From: JABSOG01 sp041583135
GTDB lineage: Bacteria; Pseudomonadota; Gammaproteobacteria; Enterobacterales; Alteromonadaceae
Length of the DNA: 34,807 nucleotides
Direction of reading: 5' to 3'
NCBI GenBank assembly: GCA_041583135.1
Contig: JBFHGJ010000059.1
Coordinates: 1 to 34,807, forward strand
Every line of letters starts with the position of its first letter. The stretch's first letter is position 1. Below, in pieces: positions 1 through 7,713 of this stretch. The position numbers were made by a program, and so were the translations under genes. The notes under the pieces are model-generated. The model was given only the letters and a program-made list of their open reading frames with translations. It was not told where the DNA came from and ran no database searches.

Positions 1-368
1 AATAAGCGCAAGCCATAAAGCTCGCTACGAAATTGCATATCGGTATCAACGTCAGCCATTTTGGCCAGAATATAATTACTACCGTCGGGCGCTTGTTGGC
101 GGTCAGTGGGGTTGACCGTATCAACCGCTGCGCCAAGCAGCGGGTCGCCTGCCACCTCTTTGGCATCGGTGCCGATGATTTGGGTGACTTTACAGTCTTG
201 CAAGTAAAACTGTGCCACCCCGTTGGGGTTGTTGTAAGTGCCGGTGTCATACACCAAGGGCTGGCCTTCGGTGGCGTTGGCGTAGTTGTCGATAAGATTG
301 TTCAAATTAGCCGGGTTTGAAAAAAACGCCCCGGCAAAATGAATACGTGGAAATCCTAAATAGCTCAT
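1..368 (-). CDS. VioB N-terminal-like protein, second paralogue (3' end beyond window)
   Basis: This is the first 122 codons of a gene that leaves the window at its left edge. The ATG at 368 follows a strong AGGAGG four bases upstream and lies 8 bp after the stop of the lipoprotein gene, so it is the next gene of the same operon. The protein opens MSYLGFPRIHFAG, the same opening pattern (FPR-hydrophobic-x-F-x-G) as the 781-residue protein at 2812-5157. Both resemble the remembered N-terminus of VioB, which starts MSILDFPRIHFRG. A GDPLLGA stretch about 75 residues in matches DDPLVGL in the paralogue. There is no signal peptide, so a cytoplasmic location is likely. Whether this copy carries the ferritin-like catalytic half of VioB cannot be seen here. 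Homology to the neighbour is clear; function is unknown. Confidence 0.75.
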   Translation of the reverse strand, partial: MSYLGFPRIHFAGAFFSNPANLNNLIDNYANATEGQPLVYDTGTYNNPNGVAQFYLQDCKVTQIIGTDAKEVAGDPLLGAAVDTVNPTDRQQAPDGSNYILAKMADVDTDMQFRSELYGLRL

Positions 369-376
369 ATGGCCTC

Positions 377-1327
377 CTATTTGCCGATATTCAAGGTATC
401 CCAACCGGCTCTCGGTTGGTTTTGCTCTAACATCTGCTCATCGGGCGAGTAATCAAACAATTGGCAATCTACAGGATCCGTTGGACACATTTGCGCCACC
501 CTATCCCAGGTATAACGAGGATCAGGCTTTTGAAACCGGAAGTTGGTATAGTTTTGGCTCACAATCGGCGCATTGGCTTTGGTAGTATCGCCGGAGAAAT
601 AAAACGATTGCGGGTGACGATACGGTGGATGAACATAGTCATCGGCAGTCGCCTGTTTGTAAAAGGCGTAGCCGAATAAGATCTTCTCAGGCCCTGCGGG
701 AACCTCCTCGGCATAGGCTTGTATCGTGCCAAACAAGTGTTTTGAGCGTTCTTCGGAATAGCTTAAGTGCTTGATAAAATCTTGCCTTGGTGGATGATTC
801 CAAGGCGAAAATGAACAGCACTGGGGCATATTCTTCGGTCTGTCTTCAGGGTATGTCAAAAAGTAGGCTTTGTTGCCCAACGAGATAAAAGTGCAGGTAT
901 AGTTATTGTTTTTGATAGGAAAAATAGGCAAACAATAGTCCTCATAATGCTCCATCATCGCGCCATAGCCGTCGAAATCTCGCGGAATATAGCTGGCGTC
1001 GTAATAGGTTGTGCCGTAGGAAACGGTATAGTCCGAAGGCTTTAACGTTGCCGGAGGATTGCTATAAGGCGGCGGGTTTTGCTTATAACCGGTCTTAACC
1101 CGGTACATCGTCCAATTACTGATCCAATAGAGTGGAAAATGTGGGTCGCTCGGCGACCCTTCAGGGCGATCGCCAATGCAGCGCTCGGGGATCTCACAAC
1201 CTCTAGGGTTATGCACACCTAAGGTTTCATAGACATTGTCGGGATATTTTTGCTCGGGCGTCGATGCCAAACAGCCTGCTGCAAACAGCGATAAGGCTAG
1301 TACAGTGATTTGCTTTGTTGCGCTCAT
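377..1327 (-). CDS. Cys-rich lipoprotein of unknown function in the ebo-linked operon
   Basis: A 316-residue protein with a short charged N-terminus, a hydrophobic stretch and a lipobox ending LFAAGC (Cys at about residue 19). It is therefore predicted to be a lipid-anchored envelope protein. After the anchor it has at least eight further Cys: GCEIPERC, YCLPIFP/YTC, a CC pair in MPQCCSF, and MCPTDPVDC near the C-terminus. It is also rich in Tyr, Pro and Phe. This suggests a disulfide-stabilised periplasmic or outer-membrane domain. The ATG at 1327 has AGGAG six bases upstream. The gene sits 11 bp after the NTF2-like gene and 8 bp before the second VioB-N-like gene. I recognise no family. Its place in an operon with an export-associated Ebo module suggests a role in handling a small molecule at the cell surface, but that is inference. 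Confidence 0.8.
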   Translation of the reverse strand: MSATKQITVLALSLFAAGCLASTPEQKYPDNVYETLGVHNPRGCEIPERCIGDRPEGSPSDPHFPLYWISNWTMYRVKTGYKQNPPPYSNPPATLKPSDYTVSYGTTYYDASYIPRDFDGYGAMMEHYEDYCLPIFPIKNNNYTCTFISLGNKAYFLTYPEDRPKNMPQCCSFSPWNHPPRQDFIKHLSYSEERSKHLFGTIQAYAEEVPAGPEKILFGYAFYKQATADDYVHPPYRHPQSFYFSGDTTKANAPIVSQNYTNFRFQKPDPRYTWDRVAQMCPTDPVDCQLFDYSPDEQMLEQNQPRAGWDTLNIGK

Positions 1328-1338
1328 ATGTTGCTCCT

Positions 1339-1734
1339 TTAATTATTGATCACCCGATAAATCCGCCATGGCGCATCTTGGTGTTCGCGGCGCAACAACC
1401 AACAATTGACGCCGACATAATTCGGCTCAAGGGTGTAGCGCCCAATGGTGTAATATTGATTGTCGTCTAAACGAATGTACTCCCAGCCCTGCCATTGCAT
1501 GACCAGCAGGTTGTGCTCTTTGCCGCTAGAACCATAGTAGGTATCGACAATCCCTTTTTTGTAATTCTCTCGGCCAAAAATCAGCCCGCTGGGGTCGGTT
1601 GACGCCTTCGCATTGGCAATGCCCACATCAACACAGGCCAAGTCCATCATCTGGTCAAATTTTTCGGCTTGATACAGTTCGTTCCAAGTCTTGGCAAACT
1701 GCTGAATTTGTTCAATATTTTCATCTTCTGTCAT
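1339..1734 (-). CDS. NTF2-like / SnoaL-like protein
   Basis: A 131-residue protein with the size and order of an NTF2-like cone fold. An N-terminal helix pair (IEQIQQFAKTWNELYQAEKFDQM) leads into strands with WQGWEYIRL and YYTIGRYTLE, and it ends on a strand with WRIYRVINN. Such folds serve as small-molecule isomerases, cyclases, hydrolases or binding proteins, and no catalytic set can be assigned by eye. I chose the ATG at 1734. The GTG twelve bases upstream is embedded in the likely ribosome-binding sequence GGTGGAAAG and extends the protein only by MERI. There is no signal peptide. The gene lies 13 bp after the propeller gene and 11 bp before the lipoprotein gene. A SnoaL-like enzyme would fit a tailoring step in a secondary pathway, but this is an inference from context. 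Confidence 0.75.
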   Translation of the reverse strand: MTEDENIEQIQQFAKTWNELYQAEKFDQMMDLACVDVGIANAKASTDPSGLIFGRENYKKGIVDTYYGSSGKEHNLLVMQWQGWEYIRLDDNQYYTIGRYTLEPNYVGVNCWLLRREHQDAPWRIYRVINN

Positions 1735-1747
1735 TATTCTTTCCACC

Positions 1748-2809
1748 CTAAACGCGCTTTAGACTGAGTTGACGTACAAACCCCATCAAGGACTGACTTT
1801 GACCATCTGGGCCAGGTATTGGTCTGCCACTCATACCCATGCCTTCACTGATAAACAGTTCATTGCCAGACACCACAAGGTTTGACGGCGTATCTAGCCC
1901 GGTCGCTATCACTTGGGTGTGTGCGTTAGCTAAATCGCACAATAGCAAGCGCCCTGAAAAGCGTTTAAACCCACCATGCAGGCATTGTTTGGTGGCATCA
2001 TCTGCCACCAAAGGTTCTAAAAAGTCGTCACACAGTTCGAGCACATACAATTTGCCTTCATCATCAAGGGCAATGCCAGTCGGCGCGCATAAACCGGTGA
2101 TAACCGGCGTTACGCTACCGCTTTCAATATCAACCCTAACCACTTGCCCTGCCTGTTTGTCAAAGTCGATGCCCTGCCCCGTTTCGTGTCCGCCTATCTC
2201 GCCAGAGAACAAAGACACCAACAGCCCTTTGGTTTTTGGTTCATAAACGACACACACCGGCACAGCATCTTGACCACCAGATAGCGCATTTAGTGGCGCT
2301 ATCACTTTTTCTTCATCACCACTAAAAGCAACGACCACATTGGCATCGGGCTTGATGGCAAAGTAACAATCGTAATCCGGGTGATAGCAAATCGAGTTAA
2401 GATTGCCCTGGCTGTCAAACACTACCTTGCCCGGTGTTGGTGCCACTTCTATGATCTTCGAACCACCTATGTAATCGGTCAGGCTAACCACGGTTTGCTT
2501 GCCGTTGCTGGCAAAATCTGCCAGCCCCATGATCTCGTCACGCTTCATCATCTCAAGCATGTTGATACTCGGTTGGTACTCAAGCAGGTAGTGCGCACGC
2601 TCAAACCGACCATTGTTTTGACGACGCAGCTCAACCAAGCGCCCATCGGGCACTCTTGGGTTACCGCTGCCAGCTTCTATCAGCAACAAGGTGTCATCAT
2701 CTACAAGTTGCAAACCGCGTGGATTGACCAAGTGTTCGGCAACGATAGTGCTGGTCACATCAATAGCATGAGACAGGGCATCAACAATATGAATATTGGT
2801 TTGTGCCAT
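1748..2809 (-). CDS. Beta-propeller protein (NHL/SMP-30 type, ScyD/ScyE-like)
   Basis: A 353-residue protein with repeated propeller blades. NPRGLQLVDDDTLLLIEAG lies at about residues 29-47, APTGIALDDEGKLYVLEL at about 239-256, and TPSNLVVSGNELFISEGMG at about 307-325. This is the usual pattern of a Pro/Gly turn, a strand, a D-D/E turn, then an LYV/LFI strand seen in six-bladed NHL, SMP-30 and ScyD/ScyE-type proteins. No signal peptide is evident. The ATG at 2809 follows GGGGG, and the gene starts 2 bp after the stop of the VioB-N-like gene. Cyanobacterial scytonemin clusters carry NHL-type ScyD/ScyE proteins next to an ebo cluster, so the partnership here is suggestive. Propeller proteins are functionally diverse (lactonases, binding scaffolds), and the exact subfamily needs a profile search. 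Confidence 0.75.
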   Translation of the reverse strand: MAQTNIHIVDALSHAIDVTSTIVAEHLVNPRGLQLVDDDTLLLIEAGSGNPRVPDGRLVELRRQNNGRFERAHYLLEYQPSINMLEMMKRDEIMGLADFASNGKQTVVSLTDYIGGSKIIEVAPTPGKVVFDSQGNLNSICYHPDYDCYFAIKPDANVVVAFSGDEEKVIAPLNALSGGQDAVPVCVVYEPKTKGLLVSLFSGEIGGHETGQGIDFDKQAGQVVRVDIESGSVTPVITGLCAPTGIALDDEGKLYVLELCDDFLEPLVADDATKQCLHGGFKRFSGRLLLCDLANAHTQVIATGLDTPSNLVVSGNELFISEGMGMSGRPIPGPDGQSQSLMGFVRQLSLKRV

Positions 2810-2811
2810 CG

Positions 2812-5157
2812 TTATCCCCCGCTACTCAGTGGCATTGGCGGATAGTTGCGTTTAACCAGTTTATTGGCCCATAACTCCAGCACCGCTCGGCTAGACGCTG
2901 GTAAGTCGCGCGTAATAGGCATCGCCAAAGTGCTTTCTTCACGATACTCGGTGGAGATCAGCGTAATGAGCTGATCGACCGCCCCTTCAATACGGTGGCG
3001 CTGATCAAGCGGCATATACTTATCCATGATCGGATAGAGGTAATAAAACACCCGCAGCACTTTAGGATAGATAAACGCCTGCCAGATCAGCTCGGCGGCG
3101 TCTTCTTTTAGATAAATACCATTCCAATAGTTGATAAAGTCATCGACCAAGGTCGGATCGTTCGGTAGCACGCGAATAGGCGCCATAAAGTCGATATAGG
3201 CTTGGGTGTAGGAGAAGCTAAAGGCAAACTCCGGCTCTGCTGCGAAGCTGATTTTCAGTGCCGGGAAGCCGGGCTTTTCGCCCGAAAGCCCAAGTTTCGC
3301 TGTACCATCTGCACCGGTAGTCAGCTTAACCGTACGGTAGGTAATTGGCGTTTTCTGTTCATTATCGAGCACGCCTTTTACCAGTTGTTCGCCATCAAAA
3401 GCGACATTGGTGTCGAGCATAATGCCCACCGGAGAGCTTGCCACTTCACGATAACTCACCTCAGTTGTACTGCTGCTATCTTGCGCATCTACTATAGTCG
3501 CGGCGCTTTTTGTTCGGCTATATTGTCCCGGCGAACTGGCACCAGCATAAGCATCGGCAAATTTCGGCAAATTGGCACTGCTGGTGCCATTGGTAATGGT
3601 GTAAAGCACAAAGTCGGTGGTGTGCTGTGGGTCGTCAAAGTTGAGGTAGTAGTCACTGGTGGTGATGTTATAGGCATTGCTGTATTGGGCTACCCAAAAT
3701 GACGTGTTTGGCGCAGGTTTGCCTTTATACTGCACCATTACATCTAGCATTGTTCGCTCACCGACATCGACAAAGGTGCCGCTTTGCACTATCTCTGCCA
3801 CGTAAAGCTGCTCATCAAGCAGCACGGTGGTTTTATCCGCTTGTCTTAGTTGCAGCTCGCCACGTTCGGCCAGTGTCGCGTGCTCAGGGCTGATGCTCAG
3901 GTCAATCAAACCAGAATAACGGTCAAACATCTGCTGGTTGTATTGATCAAACTTCAGTTCGGCAATTTCGGTGTAGCTGCCACTGAGGTTAACCCCTACC
4001 GACAAAGTGCCGAGATCAAACTTAAACGGCTCGGGAATGTCTACGTTAGGGTCGATGGCATTAAATGGAAAGGTGTTAGAGACATCTAACGCTAAGTTAG
4101 TGCCTTGTAACTGTGCCAAGGTCACGCCAAGTGGCACAGCCACATCGCTGCCCCGTTGTGATTTAACCTTAACTTGCGTCTGATCAGGCCCGCAGATAAG
4201 ACGGCGATCACAAGGCGCCGTCGGAAATTCGCCTTTACGCCATAACCCCAAAGTACCAGCAACATTGCTATAGGCAGGGTTAAAAAAGATCTCAGAACTG
4301 TTCTCTAAAGCCAATTTATACATGGCGCTGAGCTTACTCTGATCACTGCCTCTTGAGGTCACTGGCGGATAATCGTTAAAAATGCCGTTCTTATCGTAAA
4401 ACGTCAAAAAGGTCGAAAACCGCACCATCAGCCCCTGCACTTCAGGGTCGCTTTCCATTTGCTGTTTCAAGGTGTTGAGCAGCGCAGAGTTTGAGCCAAA
4501 CCAGCGAATATTCTCAGGGCTAAAGCAGCTTTGCCAGGTGGTGGTGACTGTGGTTAAGCCGTTAATGGCGCCCCAGTTGAAATTAAGCATTCTATCGAGC
4601 ATACGGTATTGACGATTAAGCTCAATGCCGGTGTCTTGGTTGCCCAATAAGATCTTGTCGAAATACAACGCGGTAAAGGTATTCTCCCACGGACTAATAT
4701 CGACAAAACGCCCCGGAGTCGGCTCGGTGCCACCAAACGGGTTGCCAAGAATTTGAAAATCCAATCCCACCAAAGGGTCGTCATCAATATAGTTGTTGCT
4801 GGCCGTTTGTCCGCCAATAATGCGCGAATGGGTTTGCTTGTAATCAACCAAGTCGCAAGCATTATCGCCAAACAGATCCCACTCGGCAGGCATGATCGGC
4901 AAGTTGCCACTGTTGCTTGGCACATTGATGACGTAATCCGGCAGATCTTGTGCTTGCGCCATTTTGATCTGCCAAGGCTGCAAAGTTTGTTCAACGTTAT
5001 CCGGGGTGATTGGCGGGTTTAAATCGGCAAAAAATGGCCAGTTCAAATCGACATTGACCGCATCATATACAGGCAAGACATCGTTGTTGTTGGCCGTTGG
5101 CGGGTTCCAGCGCATTTTGCCGTTAAAGAACACCCGTGGAAAATTTAAAATACTCAT
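2812..5157 (-). CDS. VioB N-terminal-domain-like protein without ferritin-like half
   Basis: A 781-residue protein without signal peptide. It opens MSILNFPRVFFNGKMRWN with PPTANN just after, and VioB as I remember it opens MSILDFPRIHFRG with NAPTANRD. Near the C-terminus YYLYPIMDK (705-713) and MPITRDLPASSRA (746-758) match VioB's YELVYPFMSDK and MPSTRELSAPKA. A middle segment, NVAGTLGLWRKGEFP, matches VioB's VVGLWRRGEL. In VioB, RebD and StaD these enzymes dimerise indole-3-pyruvate imine, and VioB continues into a ferritin-like domain of several hundred residues. Here the chain stops about 20 residues after the MPITRDLPASSRA block, so that half is absent. The ATG at 5157 has GGAGG nine bases upstream and lies 3 bp after the preceding stop. 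Homology is a confident visual call; catalytic activity is not implied. Confidence 0.75.
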   Translation of the reverse strand: MSILNFPRVFFNGKMRWNPPTANNNDVLPVYDAVNVDLNWPFFADLNPPITPDNVEQTLQPWQIKMAQAQDLPDYVINVPSNSGNLPIMPAEWDLFGDNACDLVDYKQTHSRIIGGQTASNNYIDDDPLVGLDFQILGNPFGGTEPTPGRFVDISPWENTFTALYFDKILLGNQDTGIELNRQYRMLDRMLNFNWGAINGLTTVTTTWQSCFSPENIRWFGSNSALLNTLKQQMESDPEVQGLMVRFSTFLTFYDKNGIFNDYPPVTSRGSDQSKLSAMYKLALENSSEIFFNPAYSNVAGTLGLWRKGEFPTAPCDRRLICGPDQTQVKVKSQRGSDVAVPLGVTLAQLQGTNLALDVSNTFPFNAIDPNVDIPEPFKFDLGTLSVGVNLSGSYTEIAELKFDQYNQQMFDRYSGLIDLSISPEHATLAERGELQLRQADKTTVLLDEQLYVAEIVQSGTFVDVGERTMLDVMVQYKGKPAPNTSFWVAQYSNAYNITTSDYYLNFDDPQHTTDFVLYTITNGTSSANLPKFADAYAGASSPGQYSRTKSAATIVDAQDSSSTTEVSYREVASSPVGIMLDTNVAFDGEQLVKGVLDNEQKTPITYRTVKLTTGADGTAKLGLSGEKPGFPALKISFAAEPEFAFSFSYTQAYIDFMAPIRVLPNDPTLVDDFINYWNGIYLKEDAAELIWQAFIYPKVLRVFYYLYPIMDKYMPLDQRHRIEGAVDQLITLISTEYREESTLAMPITRDLPASSRAVLELWANKLVKRNYPPMPLSSGG

Positions 5158-5160
5158 GAC

Positions 5161-6294
5161 TTATCGCCTCCATTGTGCGCGTTTTAACGACCAAACGAAA
5201 TCCAACATCTGATAGCCCGCAAAAGCGCTGTCTGGAGTTTTGTCGATAGGGTATAAGATGCCGCCCTGCTCTTTGTGGGCAAAATTGTAATAGCCGTCCT
5301 CTTTGGAATAGGCGGCGGTATGATGGCAATCGATACAAGATGAGCGGCTTTGAAAGGCCGACTCCATCTGCGAGCTGGCCAACAGTTTAGGCTCGCCATC
5401 AAAGCGATATTGCACGCCAATCAGCTCATATTCGCCAAGCATTGGGTATTCTCGCTGAAAGCTCGAATTTTGCACCTTAGCGTCCGGGGTAGGACCTGTG
5501 ATATTAACCATCGGATTGGCAGGCATTTGATTGTCGATGGTGTATTTGTGGTTGTTTTGATTTTCAAAGGTTATCCATACCCAGTCATCAAATAGCTTGT
5601 TGATCACATGCATTCCGCTCAGGGCGGCATAACCCGCCTGATATTGACCGTTTTGGTCAAGGTAGTAGGCATTGATGATGTAATACTGATCGTTCTTCAA
5701 AAGTGATAAGAACGGCTTGTTGTCGCCTATCCACAACCAGGAGGTTTTCAGCTCCCAAGCACTTGAAGGAAATTTTAAAGGCGCGGTCAATGCCGCCTGA
5801 CCGTTAACGTTATACACTTTCTTATCAACAATGTAGTTAAAGGTATCTTCACTCATCAACAGCTGATAGCGAACAAATGTGGCACTGGGGGTTTTCGGGC
5901 TATCGCCCCCCATCTCCAGCGGCAGGCCATCAACTTGCAGATCGGCGTCTAAATTGTGAAAGACCCGGCTTACGTCCATGCCCATCGCCTTGGCTTGATC
6001 CAGCACCGCTTGTGGCGCGCTCCATTGACTATCAAATGGCTCAGGCGTTGCACCGTTTTTGAGATAAACCCTTGAGGTGGGCAACAACTGCTCCCAATAG
6101 CGAATGCGTCCGCCTTGTTCTTGATTGAGGCAGACAAACCATTGCCAGGCGATTTTTTCAGGGGTTTGTTGAAAGTGTGTGCGGGTCTGCTCGATATCGT
6201 TGCCAAAGCGCAAAAAATTGTCGCATTGGTCGGCATATGCAGCAGTCGTCGCCATCAAACTCAGTGACAAGCACTGTGTCAGTCGTTTGATCAT
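5161..6294 (-). CDS. Exported protein with a single CxxCH haem-binding motif
   Basis: A 377-residue protein with a Sec signal peptide (MIKRLTQCLSLSLMATTAAYA, cleavage near residue 21). One c-type haem motif, SSCIDCHH, lies close to the C-terminus (C320, C323, H324). Two other Cys (about 24 and 55) could form a disulfide. The long region between is rich in Trp and Tyr and does not look like a standard small cytochrome c domain, so this is a periplasmic mono-haem protein of unrecognised family. The ATG at 6294 follows AGGAG by seven bases. It lies 36 bp after eboF and 3 bp before the VioB-N-like gene, which places it between the Ebo module and the novel genes. A periplasmic haem protein beside a VioB relative could serve an oxidative step on an exported intermediate; that is inference. 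Confidence 0.78.
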   Translation of the reverse strand: MIKRLTQCLSLSLMATTAAYADQCDNFLRFGNDIEQTRTHFQQTPEKIAWQWFVCLNQEQGGRIRYWEQLLPTSRVYLKNGATPEPFDSQWSAPQAVLDQAKAMGMDVSRVFHNLDADLQVDGLPLEMGGDSPKTPSATFVRYQLLMSEDTFNYIVDKKVYNVNGQAALTAPLKFPSSAWELKTSWLWIGDNKPFLSLLKNDQYYIINAYYLDQNGQYQAGYAALSGMHVINKLFDDWVWITFENQNNHKYTIDNQMPANPMVNITGPTPDAKVQNSSFQREYPMLGEYELIGVQYRFDGEPKLLASSQMESAFQSRSSCIDCHHTAAYSKEDGYYNFAHKEQGGILYPIDKTPDSAFAGYQMLDFVWSLKRAQWRR

Positions 6295-6330
6295 GAGCTA
6301 ACTCCTTTACCTTTGGTGTTATTGTTGTCG

Positions 6331-7713
6331 TTAACGCAAAAAATGCCGTTGTATTAAGCTAAACACTGCTTCCATAGGATAGCTGTCTGCCCCGAGCTGG
6401 CGGTTACTGGCCAGCAGTACAGGGCCTTGCTCCACACTTGAGGCAAGGCGGCCGTGGCTGCCTTTGACCAAGGTGGTATCTAACGGGATCACGTCCATCA
6501 ACATGCGCATTCCCAGTTTTTTCTTGGCGAGATTTTTCGCCACTTTGAGCTTTAAAAAACGGATTGTTGGATCGGTAAACAACTCCACCGGGTCGTAGCC
6601 GGGTTTGCGATGAATATCGACAGTCCGGGCAAAGTCCGGGGCTTTTTGCTCATCAAGCCAGTAGTAATAGTCAAACCAGCAGCCCGGTTCAGCAATCACC
6701 ACCAGTTCTCCACTACGGCCATGCTCTATGGCAAATTCGCGTTGCTGCGCTCTATCGAGCGCCCGCTCTACCCCCGGGGTACGTTCAAGCAATTGTTTGA
6801 CCTTGGGAATATCGCTTCGGTCTTTAATATAAACATGGGCCACCTGATGGTCGGCCACAGCAAAAGCCCGGCTTGCGCCACAATCGAGCAACTCCCAATG
6901 TAAAGACTCGCGTACTTTTAAAAACCCAGCCTCACGCAGTATGCGATTAAGTGATACCGATTGGTTAACGCTGGTAATGCCATATTCCGACACCACCATG
7001 ACCTCTGCCCCACCTGCGCGGACGTGCTCAATCAATCTACCGGCCTCGTTATCGATATCGCGGATATCTTGTATGACCTTAGGATCATCGGGGCCTAAAC
7101 GTTGCAGGTTGTAATCTAAGTGAGGTAAATACACCAGTTGCAGACTCGGGCGATTCATATCGAACTCGGCGATGGCACAATCGACTATCCAGCGGCTAGA
7201 GCGGATATCCGACGCAGGCCCCCAAAAGTTGAAAAACGGAAAGGTGCCCACCTTGTTTTCAATCTGCTGATGCAACTTGGCAGGTGACGAATACAGCCCC
7301 ATGACCTTACGGCCATCGGCAGGATAATGGGGTCTTGGGGTGATGGCGTTATCGACATCGGCGTACATGTTGTACCACCAAAACAGCTTAGAACAGCTAA
7401 ATGCCGGGTCGTTCTTTTTGAGAGCTTGCCAAACCTTTTCCCCTTCAACCAGATGATTGGACTGCAACCAAAACTTCACCTCAGCCTGATCGCGAAAATA
7501 CCAGCCGTTGCCGACAATGCCATGTTGCGCCGGTTTGCGTCCGGTGAGCATACTCGCTTGGGCGGTGGTGGTGAGCGCTGGAAACACGCCATTAAGGCTG
7601 GCCATAAAGCCGTCATTGACCAATGCCATCAAGTTCGGTGTGTGTTCACCGAGCATCGATTGTGTCAAACCGACGATATCAATCACCACCAGCGGTTTTT
7701 TCGTTTGACTCAC
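6331..7713 (-). CDS. eboF: EboF-like alkaline phosphatase superfamily protein
   Basis: A 460-residue protein of the type I phosphodiesterase/nucleotide pyrophosphatase branch. VVIDIVGLT contains the first metal Asp (D12). FPALTTTAQASMLTGRKPAQHG (about 44-64) holds the nucleophilic Thr, and GSHGR (418-422) the last metal His. The usual D-x-x-G-H and S-D-H-G motifs read LPHLDYNLQRLGP (196-208) and SEYGI (242-246), so His and Asp ligands are replaced by Gln, Glu and Tyr. Its place directly after eboE marks it as the phosphatase-family member of an Ebo cluster. Translation starts at GTG 7713 with GGGAG eight bases upstream. The GTGA overlaps the eboE stop by 4 bp, indicating coupled translation. 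No signal peptide is present. Substrate is unknown, and the altered motif may be normal for this subfamily. Confidence 0.85.
   Translation of the reverse strand: MSQTKKPLVVIDIVGLTQSMLGEHTPNLMALVNDGFMASLNGVFPALTTTAQASMLTGRKPAQHGIVGNGWYFRDQAEVKFWLQSNHLVEGEKVWQALKKNDPAFSCSKLFWWYNMYADVDNAITPRPHYPADGRKVMGLYSSPAKLHQQIENKVGTFPFFNFWGPASDIRSSRWIVDCAIAEFDMNRPSLQLVYLPHLDYNLQRLGPDDPKVIQDIRDIDNEAGRLIEHVRAGGAEVMVVSEYGITSVNQSVSLNRILREAGFLKVRESLHWELLDCGASRAFAVADHQVAHVYIKDRSDIPKVKQLLERTPGVERALDRAQQREFAIEHGRSGELVVIAEPGCWFDYYYWLDEQKAPDFARTVDIHRKPGYDPVELFTDPTIRFLKLKVAKNLAKKKLGMRMLMDVIPLDTTLVKGSHGRLASSVEQGPVLLASNRQLGADSYPMEAVFSLIQRHFLR

Noticed and set aside
2381..2845. Antisense frame across the propeller gene
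   Set aside because: It lies opposite a clear coding gene with family motifs and has no start signal; a shadow of codon bias.
3202..3702. Antisense frame across the 781-residue gene
   Set aside because: It is opposite an uninterrupted homologue of VioB and has low-complexity, non-protein-like sequence.
1..5157. A violacein or indolocarbazole gene cluster
   Set aside because: Only VioB N-terminal-like proteins are present. No VioA-type oxidase, VioC/VioD flavin monooxygenase, VioE or ferritin-like catalytic half occurs in the window, so a named pathway cannot be claimed.
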